Shown here: positions 16,788-24,248 of the stretch, piece after piece | Layout: every line of letters begins with the position of its first letter | Numbering within the stretch: the first letter of the stretch is position 1 | From: Neiella marina | GTDB lineage: Bacteria > Pseudomonadota > Gammaproteobacteria > Enterobacterales > Neiellaceae | Assembly: GCF_002165625.1 (NCBI RefSeq) | Contig: NZ_NGNS01000001.1 | Location: 1 to 64,000, forward strand | Direction: 5' to 3' | Length of the DNA: 64,000 nucleotides | Position numbers and translations under genes: made by a program | Notes under the pieces: model-generated | What the model was told of the DNA's origin: nothing | The model's database searches: none | Seen by the model: only the letters and a program-made list of their open reading frames with translations

Positions 16788-18107
16788 TTATTTGCAAAGA
16801 ACTTTGTTCACTACGTTTTCTAGGTATTCTTGCTTACCAGAAACGTGTGCAGGATCGATTTCGTTGTCGATTGCATATTTAGCAATGCTTTCCAGTGATT
16901 GGTCACCAGCAAGGATGCTCTTGCCGAAATCTTGACTCCAACCAGCATAGCGATCCGCAACGTTTGCACCCAATACATCGTTGTCCAACAACTCAGCGGC
17001 TTTCTCTAACGAGTAAGCCAGAGTATCCATGGCACCAACGTGGCCGTGGAAGAAGTCTGCTTTATCAACAGATTGGCGACGCAGCTTAGTGTCGAACATA
17101 CAGCCACCGGTGGTGAAACCACCTGCTTTCAAGATGTCGTACAGAACTGGTGTCCACTCTTCAACGCTGTTAGGGAACTGGTCAGTATCCCAACCCAACT
17201 GGTAGTCGCCGCGGTTGGCATCGATAGAGCCGAACAGACCCAAAGAAATTGCAGTGGCAATTTCATGCTGGAATGAATGTGTCGCCAGCGTCGCGTGGTT
17301 CACTTCGATGTTAACTTTGATTTCATTTTCCAAGCCAAACTGCTTCAAGAAACCATAGACAGTCGCAGTATCATAATCATACTGGTGCTTAGTTGGTTCA
17401 GCAGGCTTAGGCTCAATCAACAGTGTGCCGTCAAAGCCAATCTTGTGCTTGTGCTCAACAACCATCTGCATGAAGCGTCCCAGTTGCTCGCGCTCTTGAC
17501 GCAAATCAGTATTCAGCAGCGTTTCGTAACCTTCACGACCGCCCCAAAGCACGTAGTTTTCACCGCCCAAATCTTTGGTGGCATTCATCGCAGTGAAGAC
17601 TTGAGTCGCAGCATAGGCGAAGACTTCTGGATTCGGGTTAGACGCAGCACCGCTCATGTAACGTGGATGAGAGAAAGCATTAGCTGTACCCCACATCAAC
17701 TTCATGCCAGTTTCTTCTTGTTTCTTGGCCAAGTAGTCCATCATCACGCCCATGTTGGCGATGTATTCTTTGATAGAGTTGCCAGCTGGCGTCACGTCGA
17801 CATCGTGGAATGAGTAGTAAGGCACGCCCAGTTTAGTGAAGAATTCGAAAGCCACGTCTGCTTTTGCTTTGGCCATTTCCATTTCATCACCAGGTTGCAA
17901 CCATGGGCGATCGAAAGTGCCAGCACCAAAAATATCGAAGCCGTTCCAGCAGAAGTTGTGCCAGTAACAAGCGGCAAAGCGCAGGTGCTCTTTCATTGTG
18001 CGGCCAGCAACGACTTTGTTCTCGTCGTAGAAGCGGAACGCTAGTGGGTTTTCAGTCTCAGGACCTTCGTATTGGATTTTGCCAATACCTTCAAAATATT
18101 CGCTCAT
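16788..18107 (-). CDS. xylA: Xylose isomerase
   Basis: Converts D-xylose to D-xylulose in the cytoplasm. The ATG at 18107 ([16 protein letters not shown]) has TGGAG about 7 nt upstream and gives 439 aa, against 440 in E. coli. Active-site and metal elements visible: [13 protein letters not shown] with the catalytic His near residue 102, [18 protein letters not shown] near 232, [15 protein letters not shown] near 268 and [18 protein letters not shown] near 302. It runs toward the beta-helix gene and has its own terminator. It is not in one transcript with xylB, because a terminator (18604-18628) and a repeat lie between. Confidence 0.98.
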   Translation of the reverse strand: MSEYFEGIGKIQYEGPETENPLAFRFYDENKVVAGRTMKEHLRFAACYWHNFCWNGFDIFGAGTFDRPWLQPGDEMEMAKAKADVAFEFFTKLGVPYYSFHDVDVTPAGNSIKEYIANMGVMMDYLAKKQEETGMKLMWGTANAFSHPRYMSGAASNPNPEVFAYAATQVFTAMNATKDLGGENYVLWGGREGYETLLNTDLRQEREQLGRFMQMVVEHKHKIGFDGTLLIEPKPAEPTKHQYDYDTATVYGFLKQFGLENEIKVNIEVNHATLATHSFQHEIATAISLGLFGSIDANRGDYQLGWDTDQFPNSVEEWTPVLYDILKAGGFTTGGCMFDTKLRRQSVDKADFFHGHVGAMDTLAYSLEKAAELLDNDVLGANVADRYAGWSQDFGKSILAGDQSLESIAKYAIDNEIDPAHVSGKQEYLENVVNKVLCK

Positions 18108-18182
18108 GATTAACTCCAGGTGATTTGGGTCCAAAGTCTTTGGACGCGATTCGTGAGGCTATATTGGTTTGCCGGGCTGGTT

Positions 18183-18203
18183 CTCGCAATTACGTTATTT
18201 GAG
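18183..18203. promoter_or_regulatory. Candidate XylR operator upstream of xylA
   Basis: Read toward xylA it is CTCAAATAACGTAATTGCGAG, an approximate dyad around ACGT, 76 nt before the start. It resembles the AAATAACATAATTG element of the E. coli xylA promoter as I remember it, the region bound by XylR. That comparison is from memory, so this is a candidate only. Confidence 0.45.
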
Positions 18204-18360
18204 CGTATTGTTGTGTAATTTTTTATTTCTGTGCTGAGTTCACAAAAATTCGCACAAAGCCACTTGTGGTGGGCGTTTCATGGCTGTTACCAATGATGAA
18301 TATTCGTAAAAACCAGCCAAAAAAGTTGGTAAATAACATAAATCAACAAGCCGGAATAAC

Positions 18361-18557
18361 GGATTTTGTTCGTCGCTTTGGCCACTCACCTGAAAAGCCC
18401 CGTGAACTGTTTGGAAGCTAGCTATCGGCGAGTATCGGTGCGTCAGCCAGCATGGAAGCTGGCTGCCGAGCGCCCCATGGATGGGCTTGCAGCGTCAGCG
18501 ATAATTGCTGATGGCTGGCTTCTTCTAAAAGTAAGGCGAATTAGTTGGTTCTAGCTT
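18361..18557 (+). repeat. Dispersed intergenic repeat, copy A
   Basis: About 150-190 nt that recur in the opposite orientation at about 26940-27112, near 90 percent identical by eye (shared runs include CGGCGAGTATCGGTGCGTCA and CAGCGTCAGCGATAATTGCT). It contains the hairpin CAGCCAGC-ATGGAA-GCTGGCTG. The frame it encodes (18366-18554) is conserved only because the DNA is; no RBS is present. It sits in the 540-nt gap between xylA and xylB. Confidence 0.85.
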
Positions 18558-18603
18558 AGATTCTTAACTCATTGTCGAGCGTTGGCTTCACTATCAAGAT
18601 CAA

Positions 18604-18628
18604 AAAGCCCAGCGCAACGCTGGGCTTT
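18604..18628 (-). terminator. Rho-independent terminator after xylB
   Basis: AAAGCCCAGCG-CAA-CGCTGGGCTTT, perfect 11-bp stem with a T-run on the minus strand, 21 nt after the xylB stop. Confidence 0.93.
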
Positions 18629-18649
18629 GCAAGTGTTAGCAAACCGCAA

Positions 18650-20101
18650 TTAGAACAAATCAGATGTGCGCTCGTAGAGCTTGCGGAATGTTTCACGACG
18701 TTCTTGATACACTGCCACTTGCTCCGCTTCTGGAGTATGGGTTTCCACCAACTCAGGCACCGGGCAAATCTCAGCCATATCCAACTCTGGGTTCATCGCC
18801 AAGCGAGCTAAGCGGGCTGCTCCCAGCGCGGGGCCCACATCACCACCTTGGCGATAGACCAGCGTTTGATTAAGAATATTGGCCAGCATTTGACGCCAGT
18901 TTTGGTTACGAGCACCACCACCAATCAAGCTGACTTCGTCAGGCTTCACACCAGAGGCATGCAAAGCATCAAAGCCATCAGCAAAGGCAAAACCTACGCC
19001 TTCCAACACGGCACGAGCCATCGCCGCGCGGTCAGTTTCATGGGTTAAACCGAAGAACATACCTTTGGCATTCGGATTGTTATGCGGAGTCCGTTCACCA
19101 GACAAATACGGTAAGAAGTACGGATCGTCTTTCTGTGGGGTGAAACGCGAAACTTCCTCAAACATTTCCGGCACACCAGTTTTACCAGTCACGCTGTCTA
19201 ACCAAGCGTTACATGCGGCAGCACTCAAATGCACAGACATCAAGTGCCAGGTATCAGGCAATGCGTGACAGAAAGCATGCACCGCAGAGTCGGGGTTGGC
19301 GTTGAAGCCATCGCTAACGGCGAAGTACACACCGGAAGTACCTAACGACAACATGGCTTGACCTGGTTTGGTCAAACCGACGCCAACGGCACCAGCAGCA
19401 TTATCACCACCACCAGCAATCACTGCGATCTTGCCCAAGCCCCAGCGTTCTGCAAGCTCTTCAGATAGGTAGCCGGTGACTTCACTGCCTTCGAACAACT
19501 GTGGCATTTGCTCGCGAGTCAAACCACAAGCGCTGAGCATTGGTTCACTCCAATCGCGCTTGCCAACATCCATCCAGCTAGTGCCAGCAGAGTCGGACAT
19601 GTCAGAGGCGAAATCACCAGTCAGTTTGAAGCGCAGATAATCTTTCGGCAGCAAGACCTTGCTAATTTTTTCGAAAACATCAGCTTCGTGGCGCTTGACC
19701 CACAGTAGCTTCGGCGCAGTAAAGCCTGGCATGACAATGTTACCGGTGATATCGCGAGCTGCTGGAACTTGTTGTTCGATCAACTCACACTCTTCAGCAC
19801 AACGGCCATCATTCCATAAAATCGCAGGGCGTAGCACTTCGCCATCTTTATCCAACAGCGTCGCACCATGCATTTGGCCACTCATGCCTATCGCGGTCAC
19901 TTGGCTCAAATGGCCACCAGCTTTGAGCGAATCAACGGCTTGCACCGTGGCATCCCACCAATCTTTTGGATCTTGTTCGGACCACAATGGATAAGGGCGA
20001 GAGATCGGCAACGCCACGGTTTCGGACGCCACCACCTGATCTTGGTCGCTCAGAACGACCACTTTTACCCCGGACGTACCGAGGTCAATACCAATGTACA
20101 T
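18650..20101 (-). CDS. xylB: Xylulokinase
   Basis: FGGY-family kinase that phosphorylates D-xylulose to xylulose 5-phosphate. The ATG at 20101 (MYIGIDLGTSGVKVVVL) has AAAGGAG about 6 nt upstream and gives 483 aa; E. coli XylB has 484. Phosphate-1 motif GIDLGTSGVK, substrate element MSGQMHGATLLD near residue 78, adenosine motif IGGGARNQNWRQMLANI near 398. It is divergent from xylR with a 269-nt intergenic region, and lies upstream of xylA on the same strand but with a terminator between. Confidence 0.97.
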   Translation of the reverse strand: MYIGIDLGTSGVKVVVLSDQDQVVASETVALPISRPYPLWSEQDPKDWWDATVQAVDSLKAGGHLSQVTAIGMSGQMHGATLLDKDGEVLRPAILWNDGRCAEECELIEQQVPAARDITGNIVMPGFTAPKLLWVKRHEADVFEKISKVLLPKDYLRFKLTGDFASDMSDSAGTSWMDVGKRDWSEPMLSACGLTREQMPQLFEGSEVTGYLSEELAERWGLGKIAVIAGGGDNAAGAVGVGLTKPGQAMLSLGTSGVYFAVSDGFNANPDSAVHAFCHALPDTWHLMSVHLSAAACNAWLDSVTGKTGVPEMFEEVSRFTPQKDDPYFLPYLSGERTPHNNPNAKGMFFGLTHETDRAAMARAVLEGVGFAFADGFDALHASGVKPDEVSLIGGGARNQNWRQMLANILNQTLVYRQGGDVGPALGAARLARLAMNPELDMAEICPVPELVETHTPEAEQVAVYQERRETFRKLYERTSDLF

Positions 20102-20269
20102 GCTGTTCTCCTTTGAGAAATCTGTTCGCTCAGTTAGTTCGCAGCGCATTAGTATTGGCAGACCACCAACCTAAGACCCAACTGCGGTTTTATGGTTGGC
20201 AATCGTGGTCGGCAATAGCTTTTTAATCAATGATGAAATTTATTAGTCCCTATTCTCGTTTTTGGTCAT

Positions 20270-20285
20270 TGTGAATTGTCTCACA
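20270..20285. promoter_or_regulatory. CRP-cAMP binding site between xylB and xylR
   Basis: TGTGAATTGTCTCACA is an exact TGTGA-N6-TCACA consensus, 86 nt before the xylR start and 169 nt before xylB. It implies catabolite control of xylose use, as in E. coli. Confidence 0.85.
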
Positions 20286-20370
20286 TTGATTTCGAGGCTA
20301 GCGTAAAGGTATATGTGCCCGTTAACATCAGGGCTGTTACCTTGCCTGTAGTAACTCGAAGAGGTTTGAA

Positions 20371-21594
20371 GTGTTCTCCAAGCGATATGGCATTACGTTG
20401 CTTTTCAACGCCAACAAAGTCTATGACCGCCAAGTCATTGAAGGCATTGGTGAGTATTTGCAAGCATCACAAGTCGACTGGGACATCTTTTTTGAAGATG
20501 ACTTTCGTTGTCGAATCGATCGTATTCGCGACTGGATGGGGGACGGCATCATTGCTGACTACGATGATCCAGAAATCGTTGCCGCCACCAAGGACTTGGA
20601 TATTCCGGTTATTGGTGTTGGCGGTTCTTATCATGATCCCAACAAGTACCCTGATGTTCCCTATGTCGCCACTGACAATGCCGGTTTGGTGAAAGCAGCC
20701 TACGAGCACTTGCGTGAAAAAGGTATTGAGCAGTTTGCTTTTTATGGCTTGCCCGAATCACCTCAGATGCGCTGGGCTCACGAGCGTGAGCTAGCATTCA
20801 AAGACTTGGTAAAGGCAGATGGCTATAAAGGTGAAGTTTATCGCGGCACGTTGACCACGCCAGAAAACTGGCGTTATGCCATGAATCGCTTGGCCGATTG
20901 GCTGCAACGACTGCCTCATCCAATCGGCATTATCGGCGTCACCGATGCCCGCGCTCGTCATTTGCTGCAGGTATGTGAGCGCTTAGGCATCATCGTCCCC
21001 GACAAAGTCGCTGTCATCGGTATTGATAACGAAGACTTGGCGCGCTACCTCACTCGGGTGCCACTTAGCTCGGTCAACCAAGGTTGCAAAAACATGGGCT
21101 ATGAGGCGGCCAAATTGCTACATCGGCAACTACGAGATAAACCTGTTAAGCAGCAGCGGATCTTGATCCCGCCACAAAGCGTGGTCGAACGCCAATCAAC
21201 CGACTTCAAAGCACTGAAAGATGCCTATGTCATTCAGGCCATGCACTTCATTCGCCACAACGCTTGTAAAGGAATCAAAGTCGATCAGGTGCTCGATTTT
21301 GTTGGAGTTTCTCGTTCCAACTTAGAAAAGCGCTTTCGTGATGAACGAGGCCACTCGATTCACACCGAGATTCATGAATCGAAGCTGCAACGAGCGCAAC
21401 AGCTATTGCGAAACTCTGAACTACCAACGATAGAAATTGCCAATCTATGTGGCTATCCGTCGCTACAGTACATGTATGCGGTGTTTAAGAAAGACTTGGG
21501 TCAAACACCGAAGGAATACCGCAACAATCGCGGTGATGGCAGCTTAGATCCCGATGATACCCAGGACGACGTGATACTCAACGATGATGACTAG
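20371..21594 (+). CDS. xylR: XylR, xylose-responsive AraC-type activator
   Basis: Same layout as E. coli XylR (392 aa): an N-terminal LacI-like sugar-binding domain (YGITLLFNANKVYDRQVIEG, then GVGGSYHDPNKYPDVPYVATDN, then VIGIDNEDLARYLTRVPLSS) and a C-terminal AraC DNA-binding domain with two helix-turn-helix units (VDQVLDFVGVSRSNLEKRFR and PTIEIANLCGYPSLQYMYAV, ending LGQTPKEYR). The 407 aa include an acidic tail (DPDDTQDDVILNDDD) not seen in the E. coli protein. It should activate xylA and xylB on binding xylose. The RBS is GAAGAGG before the ATG. Confidence 0.95.
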   Translation: MFSKRYGITLLFNANKVYDRQVIEGIGEYLQASQVDWDIFFEDDFRCRIDRIRDWMGDGIIADYDDPEIVAATKDLDIPVIGVGGSYHDPNKYPDVPYVATDNAGLVKAAYEHLREKGIEQFAFYGLPESPQMRWAHERELAFKDLVKADGYKGEVYRGTLTTPENWRYAMNRLADWLQRLPHPIGIIGVTDARARHLLQVCERLGIIVPDKVAVIGIDNEDLARYLTRVPLSSVNQGCKNMGYEAAKLLHRQLRDKPVKQQRILIPPQSVVERQSTDFKALKDAYVIQAMHFIRHNACKGIKVDQVLDFVGVSRSNLEKRFRDERGHSIHTEIHESKLQRAQQLLRNSELPTIEIANLCGYPSLQYMYAVFKKDLGQTPKEYRNNRGDGSLDPDDTQDDVILNDDD

Positions 21595-21696
21595 ATCAAG
21601 CTGAACCTGCGCTGAATCAAACGGTTAATCAGATTGAACAAAGATTAAACTAGGTCTAACCTCTAGCTATCAAACTGTAAGGTTAAGGGGTCCAGA

Positions 21697-22473
21697 ATGT
21701 TAAAGCAGGTTCGTACGATTGTTGTTGCTGGTGTATTGTCGCTGACGTCATTTGCAGCCCTAAGCGCATCCATCACGCTTAAAGACGGCCGCGTGATTGA
21801 AGGTAATGTGGTGTCACAGCAGGGCGATGAGTTGGTGATCGACAGCAATGGCATTGAAATTAAACTACCTAAGTCACAAGTCCAAAGCATCGACATGACA
21901 GGCTCTGCCAGTACTCCTGCTGCCGCCCCTGCACAACCTGCTCAACAGCCAGCCGCTGCTCCTGCACCTCAAGCCCAGCAGCAGCCTGCTGTCGTTCCAG
22001 CGGGAACGTCGTTTACCATTCGCACCACGCAAACACTGTCAACCCGCCAGAATGGCAGTGGTCAGCGCTTCAGCGGAGTTTTGGAAGCAGACTTAGTCGC
22101 GAGCAACGGTACCGTGATGGCACCACGCGGTGCCCAAGTTTATGGTCGTGTTGTTGGCTCGCAAAACTCAGGACGGATGACAGGCACCGCAGCCATGTCG
22201 TTGGAAATCACTGAAATCATGGTAAATAACCAAATGAAAGCGGTAGTCACCCAAACTGTCAATGCGACTTCAGGACAAAGTGAAGGCCGCCGAACACTGG
22301 GCCGCACAGCTGGCGCAGCAGCAATTGGTGGCTTGATTGATGGCAGTGACGGAGCAAAAACCGGTGCTAAAGTCGGCTTAGGAGCCTCGATATTGACCCG
22401 AGGTAACGCCGTTGAGATCCCCAATGGCACCTTGATGGACTTCCAACTGCGGGCACCATTCCAAGGTCTGTAA
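21697..22473 (+). CDS. Exported protein with Ala/Pro/Gln linker and glycine-zipper-like segment
   Basis: Signal peptide to about residue 24 (SLTSFAALSA|SITL). A first beta-rich unit (ITLKDGRVIEGNVVSQQGDE, LVIDSNGIEIKLPKSQVQSI) resembles the small barrel repeats of envelope proteins. A linker of Ala, Pro and Gln follows (residues 70-105), then a second unit starting VPAGTSFTIRTTQTLSTR. The C-terminal segment AGAAAIGGLIDGSDGAKTGAKVG is like a glycine zipper found in outer-membrane-associated proteins. Function unknown. AAGGGG lies about 8 nt before the ATG. Convergent with the thiamine operon, with only 4 nt between the two ends. Confidence 0.7.
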   Translation: MLKQVRTIVVAGVLSLTSFAALSASITLKDGRVIEGNVVSQQGDELVIDSNGIEIKLPKSQVQSIDMTGSASTPAAAPAQPAQQPAAAPAPQAQQQPAVVPAGTSFTIRTTQTLSTRQNGSGQRFSGVLEADLVASNGTVMAPRGAQVYGRVVGSQNSGRMTGTAAMSLEITEIMVNNQMKAVVTQTVNATSGQSEGRRTLGRTAGAAAIGGLIDGSDGAKTGAKVGLGASILTRGNAVEIPNGTLMDFQLRAPFQGL

Positions 22474-22477
22474 TACA

Positions 22478-23335
22478 TTAACCCCTTGTTAGCAGCCGAA
22501 CTAACTCTCGCGTTGGTTCGGCTGCTTCATTTGGCATCACCGCCCAATACCAGCAATAGCACATCACCCGATACAAACAACGCGCATCGCCCAGCTGGGC
22601 ATCTGCCACTTTAACGCCATATAACTGCTCGATCGCTGCTTGCAGCTTGGGCCAGTCCGTCGTTGACACTAAACCACTCAGTTGCAAGCTCGCTAGCTCC
22701 AACGGCATTTCGCTCAGCGCTAGGTACTCAAAGTCCACCAAGTATGCTCGCTCAGATGTCATCAACACATTGCCTCGATGCCAATCGAGAAAAGATGGAA
22801 TGACTGGCCAATAGTACTGATGTAGTTGCGCGAGCGCTTGCTTGCCGAGCTCAACCACTGATTCAAGCTCGATATTGAGCGGCGCAACTTGATCGGTGGA
22901 CAGCGACGCCATGGCCTGCCGCGCCTGCTGGACATAAATATCGAAGCGCTGCTGTTGATTCATCATCCGAGTGACCGGCAATGCTGCAACGAGGTCAATC
23001 ATCTCCATAATTTGTGGTAACGAAGGCTGCTCCATCGGTACATCTTCAACGTACCGAGAGATGAAATATCGCTGCTTCTCATCAATAAACAAAAGCTCTG
23101 GAGTAAGCCCTTGCTCACTTGCAACCATCAGGTTACTAAGTTCATGGCTGCGCTCAATCCACGGCTTACGCAACGGCCGATAGATTCTCAGAAACAAAGC
23201 TGAGCGATCTGCCAATTGCAGATGAAAACTATGATGACTTAAACCTTGTTGTAACTGCCGACAACTGCGCAGTGGGCCTAGATTAGCCTCCGCCGCGCAG
23301 TCTGCTGGCGTTAGTTGTTCAAGCAAACTGGGCAC
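22478..23335 (-). CDS. thiK: Thiamine kinase-like phosphotransferase
   Basis: Aminoglycoside/choline-kinase fold, 285 aa. Catalytic loop SFLDWHRGNVLM near residues 182-193 with the base Asp, and the Mg-binding LVDFEYLALS near 200. As last gene of an operon headed by a TPP riboswitch it most likely phosphorylates thiamine taken up by the upstream transporters, as YcfN/ThiK does in E. coli. It begins with GTG at 23335, inside the end of the pnuT gene (17-nt overlap), which implies translational coupling. The substrate is inferred from context; choline or other small alcohols are possible. Confidence 0.75.
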   Translation of the reverse strand: MPSLLEQLTPADCAAEANLGPLRSCRQLQQGLSHHSFHLQLADRSALFLRIYRPLRKPWIERSHELSNLMVASEQGLTPELLFIDEKQRYFISRYVEDVPMEQPSLPQIMEMIDLVAALPVTRMMNQQQRFDIYVQQARQAMASLSTDQVAPLNIELESVVELGKQALAQLHQYYWPVIPSFLDWHRGNVLMTSERAYLVDFEYLALSEMPLELASLQLSGLVSTTDWPKLQAAIEQLYGVKVADAQLGDARCLYRVMCYCWYWAVMPNEAAEPTRELVRLLTRG

Positions 23336-23942
23336 GCGCTGGTTGCCATAAACGAGTACGCCATAGCCAATAGCTGACCGCAGCTAGTACCACGTAGCCA
23401 ACAAACAACATGCTAGTCAGTACCAAACCTTTATCCAGATAGAGATAGATAGAAGCAATATCAATCACCACCCAATACAACCAGTTTTCCAACACTTTGT
23501 AAGCCAGCATGAAAGTGGTCACCACAGCGAAGCAGGTGGTAGCTGAATCAAGATATGGCATCGCCGCGTGGGTATGAGTCGCCATCAGATAGCCGGCAAT
23601 GACGGCAACGATGGCGGTGATGATAATCACCAGAGCATGACGTTTAAGGGGCCAACTGTGGACCTCAACTCCTTCATTCTCTTGTTTGCCACCCCAACGC
23701 CATTGCCAATAGCCATAAACCGCCATGACCATGTAAAACACATTGAGTACTGATTCCATCAACAACGCAACGTGCCAAAACAACAAGGTGTAAATCAAGG
23801 TGCTGGCAAAGGCTGCGGGCCAGCACCAAAGGCTGGCTCGCATGGCTAAGAGCAAATAAGCAATGGCCAGTACCACGGCAATAGCCTCCCAACCAGTCAT
23901 CACTGACAGCTCGCCCCAAGCGGTACTCAGCGCATCATTCAT
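23319..23942 (-). CDS. pnuT: PnuT, inner-membrane thiamine transporter of the PnuC family
   Basis: Polytopic protein of 207 aa with seven likely spans. The Trp-rich motif NWLYWVVIDIASIYLYLDKG near residue 150 is the family signature (WxxW in the ligand channel). PnuC homologues under TPP riboswitches import thiamine by facilitated diffusion, trapped by phosphorylation; the kinase encoded next fits that scheme. Its ATG overlaps the stop of the YkoF-like gene by 4 nt, and its end overlaps the kinase start. Confidence 0.88.
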   Translation of the reverse strand: MNDALSTAWGELSVMTGWEAIAVVLAIAYLLLAMRASLWCWPAAFASTLIYTLLFWHVALLMESVLNVFYMVMAVYGYWQWRWGGKQENEGVEVHSWPLKRHALVIIITAIVAVIAGYLMATHTHAAMPYLDSATTCFAVVTTFMLAYKVLENWLYWVVIDIASIYLYLDKGLVLTSMLFVGYVVLAAVSYWLWRTRLWQPARAQFA

Positions 23943-24235
23943 CCGTGTGCTCCAGATGAGGCTTGGCCTTTGCCAAAGTTATCCTGATAGTCAAGATCAC
24001 GCTCGCCCGGCAAGAACTTACAAACGAATACCGCTTGGCCAAATCGCTCATGCGCCGCCTTCATTTCCGTACTCAGCATGACCATCACTTCATCATGGGG
24101 GCCACAAATTTGAGTCGCCAAGGCGTTGGTTGTGCGTTTGATATTGGGATAGCTTGCCAAACGCTCAATAAACCAAGTGATGGGGGTAATGAAATCATCC
24201 TTCAGCGGATACATCGAAATATCAACGGTCAACAT
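23939..24235 (-). CDS. YkoF-like thiamine/HMP-binding protein, 98 aa
   Basis: Start chosen at the ATG at 24235 (MLTVDISMYPLKDD) with CTGGAG about 7 nt upstream; the longer frame runs into the receptor gene. The segment LTVDISMYPL, then ITPITWFIERLASYP, then TNALATQICGPHDEVMVML, resembles the ferredoxin-like YkoF domain, which in Bacillus binds thiamine and hydroxymethylpyrimidine. Here a single domain is present rather than the tandem Bacillus form. It probably helps bind or deliver the vitamin in the cytoplasm. It begins 14 nt past the end of the receptor gene. Confidence 0.75.
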   Translation of the reverse strand: MLTVDISMYPLKDDFITPITWFIERLASYPNIKRTTNALATQICGPHDEVMVMLSTEMKAAHERFGQAVFVCKFLPGERDLDYQDNFGKGQASSGAHG

Positions 24236-24248
24236 GAGCAAACTCCAG

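Noticed and set aside
18366-18554. Frame of 62 aa similar to another at 26921-27103 on the minus strand
   Set aside because: The similarity comes from the shared intergenic repeat; neither has an RBS, and hairpins run through both.
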